The notes under the pieces: generated by a model
The model's database searches: none
Seen by the model: the letters and a program-made list of their open reading frames with translations, nothing else
Told to the model about the DNA's origin: nothing
NCBI GenBank assembly: GCA_900546925.1
Contig: UREV01000003.1
Span: 44,335-108,334 of the forward strand
Origin: an uncultured Bacteroides sp.
Lineage (GTDB): Bacteria > Bacteroidota > Bacteroidia > Bacteroidales > UBA932
DNA length: 64,000 bases
Direction of reading: 5' to 3'
Made by a program: the position numbers and the translations under genes
In this document: in pieces, positions 34,815 to 43,678 of the stretch
Layout: each line of letters begins with the position of its first letter
How positions within the stretch are numbered: position 1 is the first letter of the stretch

Positions 34815-37067
34815 TTATTTCACATAACCTCTGGTGGCTTTAAGAAGCCTGTCAGGGTAGTTGGAGATGATGGCGTCGACGTGGAGGTCTATGAGACGCT
34901 GGATCTCGGCAGGATCATCAGCGGTCCATGGAACTATCTTTATTCCGTCCTCGTGACATCTCTTTACAATAGTCTCATTTACAGTCGAATAATGAGGACT
35001 CAGCCAGTCTGGCTTGAAATTCAGCTTGGACATGTAGGTATCATAATCCACATCCTTCGAACCTGTCAGATAAGAAAGCTTGAGCTGCGGATACTTCTCA
35101 TGCATATAGTTCAATGCCCTTACATCGAAGCACTGTACTACGAGTCTGTCACCCAGATTCTTCGACAGAAGAAGCTCTATACACCTGTCTACAAACTCGT
35201 GATACTCAGGCCAATTGATACCCTCTGTCTTGCCCTCTTTGCACTTGATCTCGATATTGTAACGCATAGGAGAACGTCCGAGTCTGGTAGTCAGAGTCTC
35301 CATGGAATCGATCAATACAGATGCGAGCGGCTTGATTTCAGGCTTCTGCTCCTTGCCAGGCCATACAGTGCTCGGCCTCTTGCCCACGTCATACTTCGCT
35401 ATAGAATCATAAGGCATAGTATAAAGATACTCCTTAGGATCCTCAGGCTTAACCTCTGTTCCGTCAGGACGAGTTGCATAACGCGCATGGAAATAAGCAT
35501 CATGAGAAACCACAATCTGCTTGTCCTGGCTGATCTGAAGATCCAACTCCAGAGTATTCACGCCCATCTCCACAGCATTGGTCATGGAAGTCAACGTATT
35601 CTCAGGCCAGAGACCTGCACCGCCCCTGTGAGCCTGCGCATCCACGTAAGACGACATGTCCACATCATAAATCCACTCCTGTCCGAACCTGCTCGTCACG
35701 CAAATAGTGACCTTCTTCGCATACTGGCTCGGAGTCGCCGTGAAATAATGAGTATTCAGCTTAGGACTCCTGAAAGCCGGAATCTCCTTGCCCAGATCCT
35801 CGTAGGTTTTGTCAATGATCTTGATATATGATGGAGAAACATCCTTTACACGGACCATCTCGCCCATATCCTTTCCATCCTCGAACCACTTCACAGTCCA
35901 AGCCTCATCCCAGTCCCAAATATTGGCAACGATAGAATTCGGATGATAAAGACTCTGTCCAGGCTTGATAATCTCTACCTGGTAATTGTCAGGAGTCTCA
36001 AGAGTATGATAGAACCAGTTAATCTTGTCACCCTTTACGCTGAAAATCTCATATCCGGAAGGAGTACCGTCCCTGCACCAAGGCTCCTCGATCCACCATG
36101 AACCGCTGATGGCAGCAGCATTGTGATCCATAATGTTCTCAGAGATGCTGACATTGTTCATGATATGTGAATGACCTGAAAGGAAATCCACCTTATGTCC
36201 TTTCAATACATTGGCCAGTTCATCGAAACCCTGAATGCGGCTCGTGTCACCGAGATTCCAACCCTTGCTTATAGGACTGTGATTTGCGATGAAAATATGC
36301 ATATCCTTGGAAACGTGTGAAAGCAAACCCTTTACGAATGCAATCTCTTCCTCGGAATAAGCCTCGATATACTGCTTCTCAGCTACATACTGGATATTCT
36401 TCAGTCCGATAATCAAATCCTGTCCCATGAAGAAGGCATAGTTATAAGGACCGAAATTAGCATTATAATCTACAGAATAATCCTCGAAAGGACGCTCCTT
36501 GTTATAATCATGGTTACCGGTTACAACATAAACTGGGAAACCGAGTTTTGCACACTCCTTCTTGAAAGACTTGAAAATTTCAGGAAGAGTCTTGTCCCAG
36601 CCGAGGTCACCGAGCATGATGGCTACAACAGGACCGCTGGCACTATATTTCTCACCCTGAGCCTTGAGATCACGACAAGGCTTGCCGGCGAACTGCGCCA
36701 TCTGTGCCTTGTTCCTCACCTGAGGGTCAGAAATGGAGAACAATGTGTAAGAAACACGCTCATCGGTCTTCTGCAAATTGAAATCGAACTTGCTCTGACC
36801 TTCGGCAGCCCTGTAAAACTCAGGCGTGCCGTTACTGAAGTCCGCTACGAAACCTGCAGGAGTTACTACAGACACGAACTTGGCGTTGTCTTCGATGTCA
36901 AACTTGAAAGTACCATTATTCTTCGTGACAGTGAAGTTGGTACCGTCAGTCACAAGCACTCCGGACAAATTCTGTCCCTCGCAGTGCACCCTGCCGCTGA
37001 CCTTCCTTGCATCTGCAACCGCAAATACAGAAAGGAACACCAGCATTGACAAAAATAACTTTCTCAT
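34815..37067 (-). CDS. Fused metallophosphoesterase - glycerophosphodiester phosphodiesterase
   Basis: 750 residues from the ATG at 37067 (MRKLFLSMLVFLSVFAVADA, a cleavable signal peptide). The frame reaches 37121, but that would run into the upstream gene. Part 1 (about residues 20-495): an N-terminal beta-domain (VSGRVHCEGQNLSGVLVTDG), a calcineurin-like phosphoesterase with SDPQV, MLGDLGWD, VTGNHDY, IANHSPI and GHSH, and its C-terminal beta-domain. Part 2 (about residues 500-750): GDPD with AHRGGAGLWPENT, LELDLQISQDKQIVVSHD and the second-half IEIKCKE. The product is periplasmic. It would split glycerophosphodiesters and perhaps remove a further phosphate. It lies 11 bases after a GlpT-like transporter, which supports use of glycerol-3-phosphate. 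Confidence 0.9.
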   Translation of the reverse strand: MRKLFLSMLVFLSVFAVADARKVSGRVHCEGQNLSGVLVTDGTNFTVTKNNGTFKFDIEDNAKFVSVVTPAGFVADFSNGTPEFYRAAEGQSKFDFNLQKTDERVSYTLFSISDPQVRNKAQMAQFAGKPCRDLKAQGEKYSASGPVVAIMLGDLGWDKTLPEIFKSFKKECAKLGFPVYVVTGNHDYNKERPFEDYSVDYNANFGPYNYAFFMGQDLIIGLKNIQYVAEKQYIEAYSEEEIAFVKGLLSHVSKDMHIFIANHSPISKGWNLGDTSRIQGFDELANVLKGHKVDFLSGHSHIMNNVSISENIMDHNAAAISGSWWIEEPWCRDGTPSGYEIFSVKGDKINWFYHTLETPDNYQVEIIKPGQSLYHPNSIVANIWDWDEAWTVKWFEDGKDMGEMVRVKDVSPSYIKIIDKTYEDLGKEIPAFRSPKLNTHYFTATPSQYAKKVTICVTSRFGQEWIYDVDMSSYVDAQAHRGGAGLWPENTLTSMTNAVEMGVNTLELDLQISQDKQIVVSHDAYFHARYATRPDGTEVKPEDPKEYLYTMPYDSIAKYDVGKRPSTVWPGKEQKPEIKPLASVLIDSMETLTTRLGRSPMRYNIEIKCKEGKTEGINWPEYHEFVDRCIELLLSKNLGDRLVVQCFDVRALNYMHEKYPQLKLSYLTGSKDVDYDTYMSKLNFKPDWLSPHYSTVNETIVKRCHEDGIKIVPWTADDPAEIQRLIDLHVDAIISNYPDRLLKATRGYVK

Positions 37068-37078
37068 TGTCTTATATT

Positions 37079-38488
37079 TTATTCGGTAGCCTTCTTTTCG
37101 CTCTTGATAAGCATCGCGCACAGGATCACTCCGATTCCGGCACCGATTGCAACTGTCAGGTTAGCAGCATTCCAGCCCATAGAGTTGGCCACGCCGCCGA
37201 CGAAAATCTTGGAGCAGATCGCATCGCCGAGGAAGTATCCGAAAAGACCGACGAAACCTGCGGCTGTTCCTGCTGCGTTCTTAGGGACCAGGTTCAATGC
37301 CTGTACGCCCGTAAGTGCCACAGGGCCATAGATGAAGAATCCGATGAGGCAGAGAGCCACATATACCAGAGTCTTCTGGATGGCAGGGCTCATTTCCATG
37401 TAACCCGCACCTACGAACCAGTAAATCACGACGCCGACCATACATGCAAGCATGCAGATAACATTCATAGGAGCGCAACGGCCCTTGAAAATCTTGGAGG
37501 TGGCGAGACCGCAGAGAATAGTACCGAATGCACCTACAAGGTTGTGCACAGAGAATGCGACCTTGCTCTCGTCAGCAGTCATAATACCCGCACTCTGAAG
37601 GAAGGTAGGAGCCCAGTCACCGATACCATAACGTACCATATATACAAATACGTTGCTCAAAGCCACAATCCACAGAAGCTTGTTCTTGAATACATAGTCC
37701 ACGAACAGAACCTTGAACGGAAGTTTCTCATCAGCAGCACCTTTGCTCTTTACACCGCTGAAATCCTTCCTATATTCCTGAACAGAAGGAAGACCGCAAG
37801 ACTCTGGCGTGTCACGGATGGCCCACCAGCAGAAAATGGCGATAACGATAGCTACTACGGCAGGGAAAATGAAGTTTCCTCTCCAAGCCTGAGACGCGTC
37901 CATTCCGAAAGTCGGCGCAAACAGAACAAAGAGCGAAACACCTGCTATAGCGAGGAATCCGAGTGAAAAACTACCTATTGTGTGGGATACGTTCCAGATA
38001 CTCATCTTGAAACTGCGCTCGTTCTGGGAGAACCAGTGAGTCATGATTCGTCCGCATGGAGGCCAGCCCATACCTGAAAGCCAACCGACTACGAGCATGA
38101 GCACGAAAATGATGGTCGTGTTCAGCGCAGTGTTCGCCCCATAAGGGAATACACCTGTAAGGATCATGATCAATGCCGATAGAACGAGTCCTACACAGAG
38201 GAATTTACGTGAATCGGAACGGTCTGATACACTTCCCATTATGAACTTGCTGAATGCATAAGCGATAGAAACCGCCGACATGGCGAGTCCTACTTTTCCG
38301 GCATCGAGAATGCCGCTTTCGATCATATCAGGAGCCGCAAGAGAAAGATTCTTGCGCACGAGATAATAACCTGCATATCCGAGGAATGCACCGATGAAGA
38401 CTCTCCATCTCATCGAGTTGAATACCTTGGGTACTTTCTCCGAAGGAAGTGGTTGCTTCGGAGCAGGTGGGTCAAAAAATCTTGCCAT
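37079..38488 (-). CDS. glpT: Glycerol-3-phosphate (organophosphate) transporter, GlpT family
   Basis: 469 residues with about 12 membrane spans. FIGAFLGYAGYYLVRKNLSLAAPDM at residues 31-55 and FSKFIMGSVSDRSDSRKFLC are the signatures of the OPA family; GWLSGMGWPPCGRIMTHWF is the second conserved block with the Arg that binds phosphate. It exchanges glycerol-3-phosphate (or a related sugar phosphate) for inorganic phosphate at the inner membrane. It is first in a two-gene operon with the fused phosphodiesterase, and a -7 box followed directly by an inverted repeat lies upstream. Confidence 0.9.
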   Translation of the reverse strand: MARFFDPPAPKQPLPSEKVPKVFNSMRWRVFIGAFLGYAGYYLVRKNLSLAAPDMIESGILDAGKVGLAMSAVSIAYAFSKFIMGSVSDRSDSRKFLCVGLVLSALIMILTGVFPYGANTALNTTIIFVLMLVVGWLSGMGWPPCGRIMTHWFSQNERSFKMSIWNVSHTIGSFSLGFLAIAGVSLFVLFAPTFGMDASQAWRGNFIFPAVVAIVIAIFCWWAIRDTPESCGLPSVQEYRKDFSGVKSKGAADEKLPFKVLFVDYVFKNKLLWIVALSNVFVYMVRYGIGDWAPTFLQSAGIMTADESKVAFSVHNLVGAFGTILCGLATSKIFKGRCAPMNVICMLACMVGVVIYWFVGAGYMEMSPAIQKTLVYVALCLIGFFIYGPVALTGVQALNLVPKNAAGTAAGFVGLFGYFLGDAICSKIFVGGVANSMGWNAANLTVAIGAGIGVILCAMLIKSEKKATE

Positions 38489-38525
38489 TGATAATTGAAT
38501 TTGTTTTGTGTTTTATATACGTCGT

Positions 38526-38558
38526 TTTCGAAACATAATACCAGATTACGTTTCGAAA
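38526..38558. promoter_or_regulatory. Candidate operator of the glpT operon
   Basis: Arms TTTCGAAAC (38526-38534) and GTTTCGAAA (38550-38558) are exact inverted repeats spaced by 15 bases. They lie just downstream of the -7 box on the minus strand, where a bound repressor would block transcription start. Confidence 0.55.
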
Positions 38559-38559
38559 G

Positions 38560-38567
38560 CAAAGTTA
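38560..38567 (-). promoter_or_regulatory. -7 box of the glpT operon
   Basis: Minus strand TAACTTTG fits TAnnTTTG and lies about 72 bases before the glpT start, touching the inverted repeat. Confidence 0.55.
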
Positions 38568-38585
38568 CGATTATTTTTCGTAAAT

Positions 38586-40388
38586 CTAATAACTTTCTTG
38601 AAGTTCAAGCCATCGCATCTCCTTTTCATCCAGCAGGTCCTTAATCTCGCCGAAACGTGCGGACGCTTCCTGAATCTTGTCGTAGGGGAGTGTTCCGGAT
38701 GAAAGCTGCTTCTCTAACTCTGCCTTCTCTTTTCCGAGCGAATCCAAGTCCATTTCCAGCTGCTCGAGCTCCTTCTGCTCCTTGTAGGTCAGCTTCTTTT
38801 TCTTCGCCGGAGAGGCAGCATTGACCTTACCCGCATTGGCCTCACTATCATTGGCTTTAGCCTTGGCGGCGGCAGCCTTTTCCTTGGCTTTCTCGGCGGC
38901 CTCGTACTCCTTTATATAATCGTGGTACTCGCTGTACGAGCCGATGAAGTCCTTCACGACGCCATTCCCGCAGAAGATGAACAGGTGCTCTACGAGGCGG
39001 TCGAGAAAATGTCGGTCGTGCGATACGATTATCAGCGAGCCTTTGAACTCCTTAAGGTATTCCTCCAGCACGTCCAGCGTCACGATGTCGAGGTCATTGG
39101 TCGGCTCGTCCAGGATGAGCAGGTTCGGGTTCTGCATCAGAATCGTCATCAGGTAGAGCCTTCTCCGTTCGCCGCCGGACAGCTTGGACACCTTCGTGTT
39201 GAACATGTCATGGCGGAACAGGAATTGTCCCAGAAGGTGCGTGTCGTTAACGGTCTGCAGAACTGTCTGTTCCTCATCGAATTTCATTCCGCTTTGGCGG
39301 TAATAGCCGATTTTAAGGGACTCACCGCGCTCGATTATTCCACTGAGTTGCCCGTCTTCCGGAACGTTGCCGGTAAGGATGTTCAGGAACGTGGATTTTC
39401 CGGTTCCGTTCTTTCCGACGATGCCCACGCGCTCGAATCTCTGGAAATTATATGTGAAATGATCGAGGTATACGTCCGGACCATAACTGAAGCTGAGGTT
39501 CTTGCAGTCAATGATTTTGCTTCCGAGTCTGGAGCCTTTTCCCATCTCGTCGAGGCTTACCTTGCCGCTTGTGTAGACCTGTTCGGCCCTGTCCTTCAAC
39601 TCGTAGAACGCATTGATACGGTAACGGGCCTTGCCGGTGCGGGCGCATGGAGAACTGCGTATCCACTCCAGTTCGCGGCGCAGGATGTTGTTCACTTTCG
39701 CCGTCTCCGAGTTATAGTTGTCGATACGTTCCTGCCTCTTTTCCAAGTAGTTCTCGTAGTTTCCGCGATAAGTGTAGACCGCGCCGTGGTCCAGTTCCAT
39801 GACTGTGTTGCAGACATGATCGAGGAAATATCGGTCGTGAGTCACCATGAGCAGGGTACTGCGTGAGTGCCCGAGATAATTCTCCAGGAACTCGATGGCA
39901 TCGATGTCCAGATGGTTCGTCGGCTCGTCCATGATGAAGAAATCCGCCTCGGAGGCCAGCATTACTGTCAATGCTACCCTTTTCACTTCTCCTCCGGAGA
40001 GGTTCTTCATAAGACTGTCAGCCTGGAGTCCGAAACTGGTAATGAACTTCTTGACCCTCAGTTCATAAGCGAAAAGTCCGTCGTCGTCCAGTCCCTCTGT
40101 GAACTGCTTGCTGGAGTCCATTACCTGTGTGAAAATGTCCTTTTCGGGGTCATGGGCGAATTCCTGCTCCAGAAACGCTATTCGGATATGCTTGAGAAAC
40201 GTGATCTTTCCGCCGGAATCAGACTTGTCGTTGCCAGCCAAAATTCTGAGCAACGTGGACTTGCCGGTGCCGTTAGGTGCGATGAGAGCGATTTTGTCGC
40301 CCTCATTGATGTTGAAACCGATATGCTCGAAAAGCACTTTCGGTCCGTAACTCTTGCTTATATTTTCTATTTGTAAGTATGAAGCCAT
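38586..40388 (-). CDS. ABC-F family ATPase, Uup-like
   Basis: 600 residues with two ABC domains and no membrane span. First: IAPNGTGKSTLLRILAG (Walker A), LSGGEVKRVALT (signature), FFIMDEPTNHLD (Walker B). Second: GIVGKNGTGKSTFLNIL, LSGGERRRLYLM, LLILDEPTNDLD. A linker of about 80 residues separates them and a charged coiled coil (KKKLTYKEQKELEQLEMDL... to the end) forms the C-terminal DNA/ribosome-binding domain of Uup. ABC-F proteins act on the ribosome; Uup is linked to Holliday-junction and ribosome-rescue phenotypes. It is last in the slyD-GT2-trkA-uup operon, 2 bases after trkA. Dispersed words at 38818 and 39966. Confidence 0.92.
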   Translation of the reverse strand: MASYLQIENISKSYGPKVLFEHIGFNINEGDKIALIAPNGTGKSTLLRILAGNDKSDSGGKITFLKHIRIAFLEQEFAHDPEKDIFTQVMDSSKQFTEGLDDDGLFAYELRVKKFITSFGLQADSLMKNLSGGEVKRVALTVMLASEADFFIMDEPTNHLDIDAIEFLENYLGHSRSTLLMVTHDRYFLDHVCNTVMELDHGAVYTYRGNYENYLEKRQERIDNYNSETAKVNNILRRELEWIRSSPCARTGKARYRINAFYELKDRAEQVYTSGKVSLDEMGKGSRLGSKIIDCKNLSFSYGPDVYLDHFTYNFQRFERVGIVGKNGTGKSTFLNILTGNVPEDGQLSGIIERGESLKIGYYRQSGMKFDEEQTVLQTVNDTHLLGQFLFRHDMFNTKVSKLSGGERRRLYLMTILMQNPNLLILDEPTNDLDIVTLDVLEEYLKEFKGSLIIVSHDRHFLDRLVEHLFIFCGNGVVKDFIGSYSEYHDYIKEYEAAEKAKEKAAAAKAKANDSEANAGKVNAASPAKKKKLTYKEQKELEQLEMDLDSLGKEKAELEKQLSSGTLPYDKIQEASARFGEIKDLLDEKEMRWLELQESY

Positions 40389-40390
40389 CT

Positions 40391-41746
40391 TTATCTGAAA
40401 AATCTGTCCACTTCCTTCACTGCTTTAGGTAGCGCGAATACAGCCACACGGTCGTATGCCTCGATTTTCGTGTCTCCGACTGCGATGAAATAATCATTTC
40501 CCCTGATGACACCGCCGATGATGGCATCGGTAGGGAAATCCATATCTTTCAATGCGCATTTGGTAATCTGGCTGTCAGGTGCCACGATATATTCCAAAAT
40601 CTCCGCCTCGGTTCCGCTCATATATTTGATGAAACGCACCTTGTTGCTCAGCGTCATCTTGAAAATCTTGCCGGCAGTGATGAGTTTCTTGTTGATCACG
40701 GCATCCACACCCATCTCCTCCGCCAGTCGGATATACTCGATATTCTCCACCTCCGCGATAGTCATCTCCACGCCGAAACGCTTCGCCACCACGCAGGACA
40801 AGATATTTTCCTCATCATTTCCAGTGACAGCCACGAAAGCGTCGTAGTTCTTTATGTTTTCCTCCAGCAGGAAGTCGGAATTTCTACCGTCTCCGTTCAC
40901 TACCAGCACGTTATCGTCAGTGTTTTCGCTGAGTTCCATACATCTCTGCATGTCTGAATCGATAACTTTCACCGTATCTACCTGCGCGCAAATCGTCTCC
41001 GCCACCATCTCGCCGATAGCCCCGGCTCCGAGAATCATCACATTGTTTATCTCGATATTGCTCTTTCCGAGAAAATTCATCAGCGGAGTGATACCCTCGC
41101 GCGTCGTGATGATAAACACCAGGTCATGATACTTGAACTTGGTGTCGAACTTCGGCATAATTGTCTTCTCGTCCCTCGAAATCGCAACGATTCTGAATTT
41201 CTCCGCGAAAGTCACCGCCGCCACGAACTCCGCAATCTTCATGTCGACGATAGGGGAGTCGTCCTCCAGCCTGAACACCGCAAGCTGAAGTTTCCCGCGC
41301 GCGAAATCCATCGTCTCAGTGGAGGCCGAGTGCTTGAGAAGACCGGCGATTTCCGCAGCCGCAATCTTTTCAGGATAGAACATAAGGTCAATGCCCATTT
41401 CCGTAAAGAGGTATTTGTTCTCGTAAGACAAATACTCCTCATCGTCGATTCTGGCACAGACCTTCTTGCAGCCTAACTTCTTGGCTAATAATGCACTTAC
41501 GATATTAGCGTCCTGCGAAGTACTCGGATTTACTGCGATGAACAAGTCAGCATGTTCCGTTCCTGCATCTTTCAAGACACGTATGGATGAAAGATTACCC
41601 TCGATGGTGACCACATCAGCACTGTCGCTCAACTTTGCAAGCCTTTCCGCGTTGCTGTCGATGACAGTTATGTCGTTAGCCTCGTTGCTAAGCATTTTAG
41701 CCAGGTGAGAACCGACCTCTCCCGCTCCTTCAATGACGATTACCAT
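40391..41746 (-). CDS. trkA: Trk potassium system regulatory NAD-binding protein TrkA
   Basis: 451 residues in the standard TrkA order: RCK_N, RCK_C, RCK_N, RCK_C. The first Rossmann motif is IEGAGEVGSHLAKML and the second MILGAGAIGEMVAE. The acidic strand ends TVIDSN and KVIDSD bind the NAD ribose. It gates TrkH-type K+ channels at the membrane. No trkH is in this window, so its partner must be encoded elsewhere. It is 4 bases after the glycosyltransferase and 2 before the ABC-F gene. A dispersed word lies at 41386. Confidence 0.93.
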   Translation of the reverse strand: MVIVIEGAGEVGSHLAKMLSNEANDITVIDSNAERLAKLSDSADVVTIEGNLSSIRVLKDAGTEHADLFIAVNPSTSQDANIVSALLAKKLGCKKVCARIDDEEYLSYENKYLFTEMGIDLMFYPEKIAAAEIAGLLKHSASTETMDFARGKLQLAVFRLEDDSPIVDMKIAEFVAAVTFAEKFRIVAISRDEKTIMPKFDTKFKYHDLVFIITTREGITPLMNFLGKSNIEINNVMILGAGAIGEMVAETICAQVDTVKVIDSDMQRCMELSENTDDNVLVVNGDGRNSDFLLEENIKNYDAFVAVTGNDEENILSCVVAKRFGVEMTIAEVENIEYIRLAEEMGVDAVINKKLITAGKIFKMTLSNKVRFIKYMSGTEAEILEYIVAPDSQITKCALKDMDFPTDAIIGGVIRGNDYFIAVGDTKIEAYDRVAVFALPKAVKEVDRFFR

Positions 41747-41750
41747 AAGC

Positions 41751-42863
41751 TTATTGTTTTGTCTTGAAATAATCCCTGATTATTCCGAAGAATTCTTTTC
41801 CATGAATCAACACTCTGGGAATCATGCACTTGTCATAAATTCCACGTACTTCGGCATTGGCATGAGCCGAAAGAAAAGCCTCGATTTCGATGGCGACCGG
41901 TCTGCGCGACAGCTTCTCGAACTCGCGGTGCGCCTGGACGACGGCATTGAAATAACCGGCCTTCATCTGCAGCAGGTAAGCTACCGCCGTGCACCCGTCG
42001 ATGATTTTGCGCACGAAAATCCGCCTGCCCGCCATCGCGCAAGCCTGCTTCGCAATTTGTTGCAGGTCAATGTCTTTGTCCGCTGACCGGAGGAGCTGGA
42101 GCCCGTACGTTTTCGCGAGGTTGTTCTCCAGCAGCAGCAAATTGTTGCGATAGTTCAGCTTCAGTTTCCAAGGTGAAGACTGGGGCAATGTCCCTCCGCC
42201 CAAATGATATACGACGGACTGCGGAACTACTCTTACACGATATCCGTTCAGCTGGATTCGCCAACATAAATCTATCTCCTCCATGTGGGCGAAAAACCTG
42301 TCATCCAAACCTCCGAGCATGTTGTAGAGCGAACGTCTTATCATCAGACAAGCTCCGGTTGCCCAGAAAACATCTGCAGGCGTATCGTATTGGCCCTCAT
42401 CGGTTTCCAACATCTGCATGATTCTTCCGCGGCAGAGCGGAAAACCGAAACAGTCGATGTAACCGCCTGCTGCACCGGCATATTCGAACTTGTTGCGTTC
42501 GTACCATGAATGCAGTTTCGGGGCGCATGCTCCCACTTCAGGGTTATTGTCCAGAGTCTCCACAAGCGGCTGCAGCCAGCCTTCCGGAACCTCTATGTCT
42601 GAGTTCAGAAGCACGAAATACTCCGAATCGAGCTGGGCCAATGCCTTGTTGTATCCTCCTGTGAATCCGTAGTTCTTGTCCAGGATTATGCGCTTCACGT
42701 CCGGAAACTTGGACTCCATCATTTGCATGGAGCCGTCGGTAGACGCATTGTCAGCCACAACCAGTTCCGCATCCATTCCTTCCAGGGATTTCAGTATCCC
42801 CGGAACGAACTTTTCCAGATAACCGGTTGTGTTCCAGTTTAATATGACAACGGATGTCTTCAC
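41751..42863 (-). CDS. Family 2 glycosyltransferase
   Basis: 370 residues from a GTG at 42863, giving M(V)KTSVVILNWNTTGYLEKF, the standard GT2 start. The same frame runs back a further 85 codons, but that part lies over the repetitive tail of the slyD-like gene read in another frame and has no meaning. GT-A fold motifs: VVADNASTDGS (about 39-49), FTGGYNKALAQLDSEYFVLLNSDIEVP with the DXD-like Asp, and FFAHMEEIDLCWRIQLNGYRV. It is of the rhamnosyl/WbbL type that adds sugars to surface polysaccharide. The GTG start is only one base from the stop of the slyD-like gene. Confidence 0.88.
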   Translation of the reverse strand: MKTSVVILNWNTTGYLEKFVPGILKSLEGMDAELVVADNASTDGSMQMMESKFPDVKRIILDKNYGFTGGYNKALAQLDSEYFVLLNSDIEVPEGWLQPLVETLDNNPEVGACAPKLHSWYERNKFEYAGAAGGYIDCFGFPLCRGRIMQMLETDEGQYDTPADVFWATGACLMIRRSLYNMLGGLDDRFFAHMEEIDLCWRIQLNGYRVRVVPQSVVYHLGGGTLPQSSPWKLKLNYRNNLLLLENNLAKTYGLQLLRSADKDIDLQQIAKQACAMAGRRIFVRKIIDGCTAVAYLLQMKAGYFNAVVQAHREFEKLSRRPVAIEIEAFLSAHANAEVRGIYDKCMIPRVLIHGKEFFGIIRDYFKTKQ

Positions 42864-42864
42864 T

Positions 42865-43584
42865 TTAGTCCTTATTGCAGTGGCACTCGTGACCTTCCTC
42901 GTGTCCGCCGTGCTCATGACCTTCCTCATGGCAGTGGCACTCATGTCCCTCTTCATGACAGTGGCACTCGTGTCCCTCTTCATGACAGTGGCACTCGTGT
43001 CCCTCTTCGTTGCAGTGACACTCGTGACCTTCCTCGTGTCCCTCGCCATTGCATCCGCCGTGACAACCACCGTGGCATCCGCCATGACATCCTCCCTCGT
43101 GAGGTATGAACTCACCATGAAGTCCCTCAGTGAGTTCCTTCTCTGTAGCGTCCCTTACAGATACGATTTTGCCGGTGAAGTTCAATGTCTTGCCGGCCAT
43201 AGGATGGTTGAAGTCCATAGTCACGACGTCTTCGCTGATGGAAGCCACGACTCCTTGAACGACCATGCCTGCGCTGTTGAGCATAGGAACGATGTTGCCG
43301 ATTTTGAGGAGCTCTTCCTGAACTACACCGTCTACCTCGAACGCGCTCTTCGGAAGGTCGAATTTGTGCTTAGGATCGTATTCGCCATAGCCTTCTTCCG
43401 GGGTCAATGTGAATGCGAATTCGCTTCCAGGCTCGAGTCCTTCTATTTCGGTCTCGAACTTAGGCAGAAGCATATGAGTACCATGAATGTAGTCAAGTGG
43501 CTTTGTCTCAGCCTTGTCCACAACTTTTCCGTCTACTGTGAGCTCGTAGGTCAGCTCTACAACCTTATTGTTCTCTATTTTCAT
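42865..43584 (-). CDS. slyD: SlyD-like FKBP peptidyl-prolyl isomerase with a long Cys/His-rich metal-binding tail
   Basis: 239 residues from the ATG at 43584. Residues 1-160 are SlyD-type FKBP with an insert-in-flap domain (YIHGTHMLLPKFETEIEGLEPG, then MDFNHPMAGKTLNFTGKI). From residue 163 on, the tail is only GCHG units (four) followed by six EEGHECHC-type units, giving about 45 Cys and His residues in total; the DNA beneath shows 27-base direct repeats. In other SlyD proteins a His/Cys tail binds nickel and zinc and supplies hydrogenase; this tail is longer and more regular than usual. The gene opens the slyD-GT2-trkA-uup operon and has a -7 box 30 bases upstream. Confidence 0.92.
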   Translation of the reverse strand: MKIENNKVVELTYELTVDGKVVDKAETKPLDYIHGTHMLLPKFETEIEGLEPGSEFAFTLTPEEGYGEYDPKHKFDLPKSAFEVDGVVQEELLKIGNIVPMLNSAGMVVQGVVASISEDVVTMDFNHPMAGKTLNFTGKIVSVRDATEKELTEGLHGEFIPHEGGCHGGCHGGCHGGCNGEGHEEGHECHCNEEGHECHCHEEGHECHCHEEGHECHCHEEGHEHGGHEEGHECHCNKD

Positions 43585-43613
43585 ATTTATCGAATATTCT
43601 TTGATACAAATTA

Positions 43614-43621
43614 CAAAATTA
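43614..43621 (-). promoter_or_regulatory. -7 box of the slyD-like operon
   Basis: Minus strand TAATTTTG fits TAnnTTTG, 30 bases before the ATG at 43584. Confidence 0.45.
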
Positions 43622-43623
43622 CA

Positions 43624-43660
43624 TAAAAAAACGGCCCCGACCAATCTTGTCGGAGCCGAA
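43624..43660 (-). terminator. Terminator behind the decayed gene
   Basis: Stem CGGCCCCGAC (43632-43641) with GTCGGAGCCG (43649-43658), one mismatch, with a T-tract on the minus strand. It lies 20 bases after the last remnant of the pseudogene. Confidence 0.75.
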
Positions 43661-43678
43661 ATTATGAATATCTGCCGA

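Noticed and set aside
38922..39866. A 314-codon plus-strand open frame inside the ABC-F gene
   Set aside because: It is antisense to a well-conserved gene and shows no family motif.
42880..43060. Direct 27-base repeats that could be taken for a CRISPR array
   Set aside because: They are adjacent without spacers and code for the EEGHECHC units of the SlyD-like tail.
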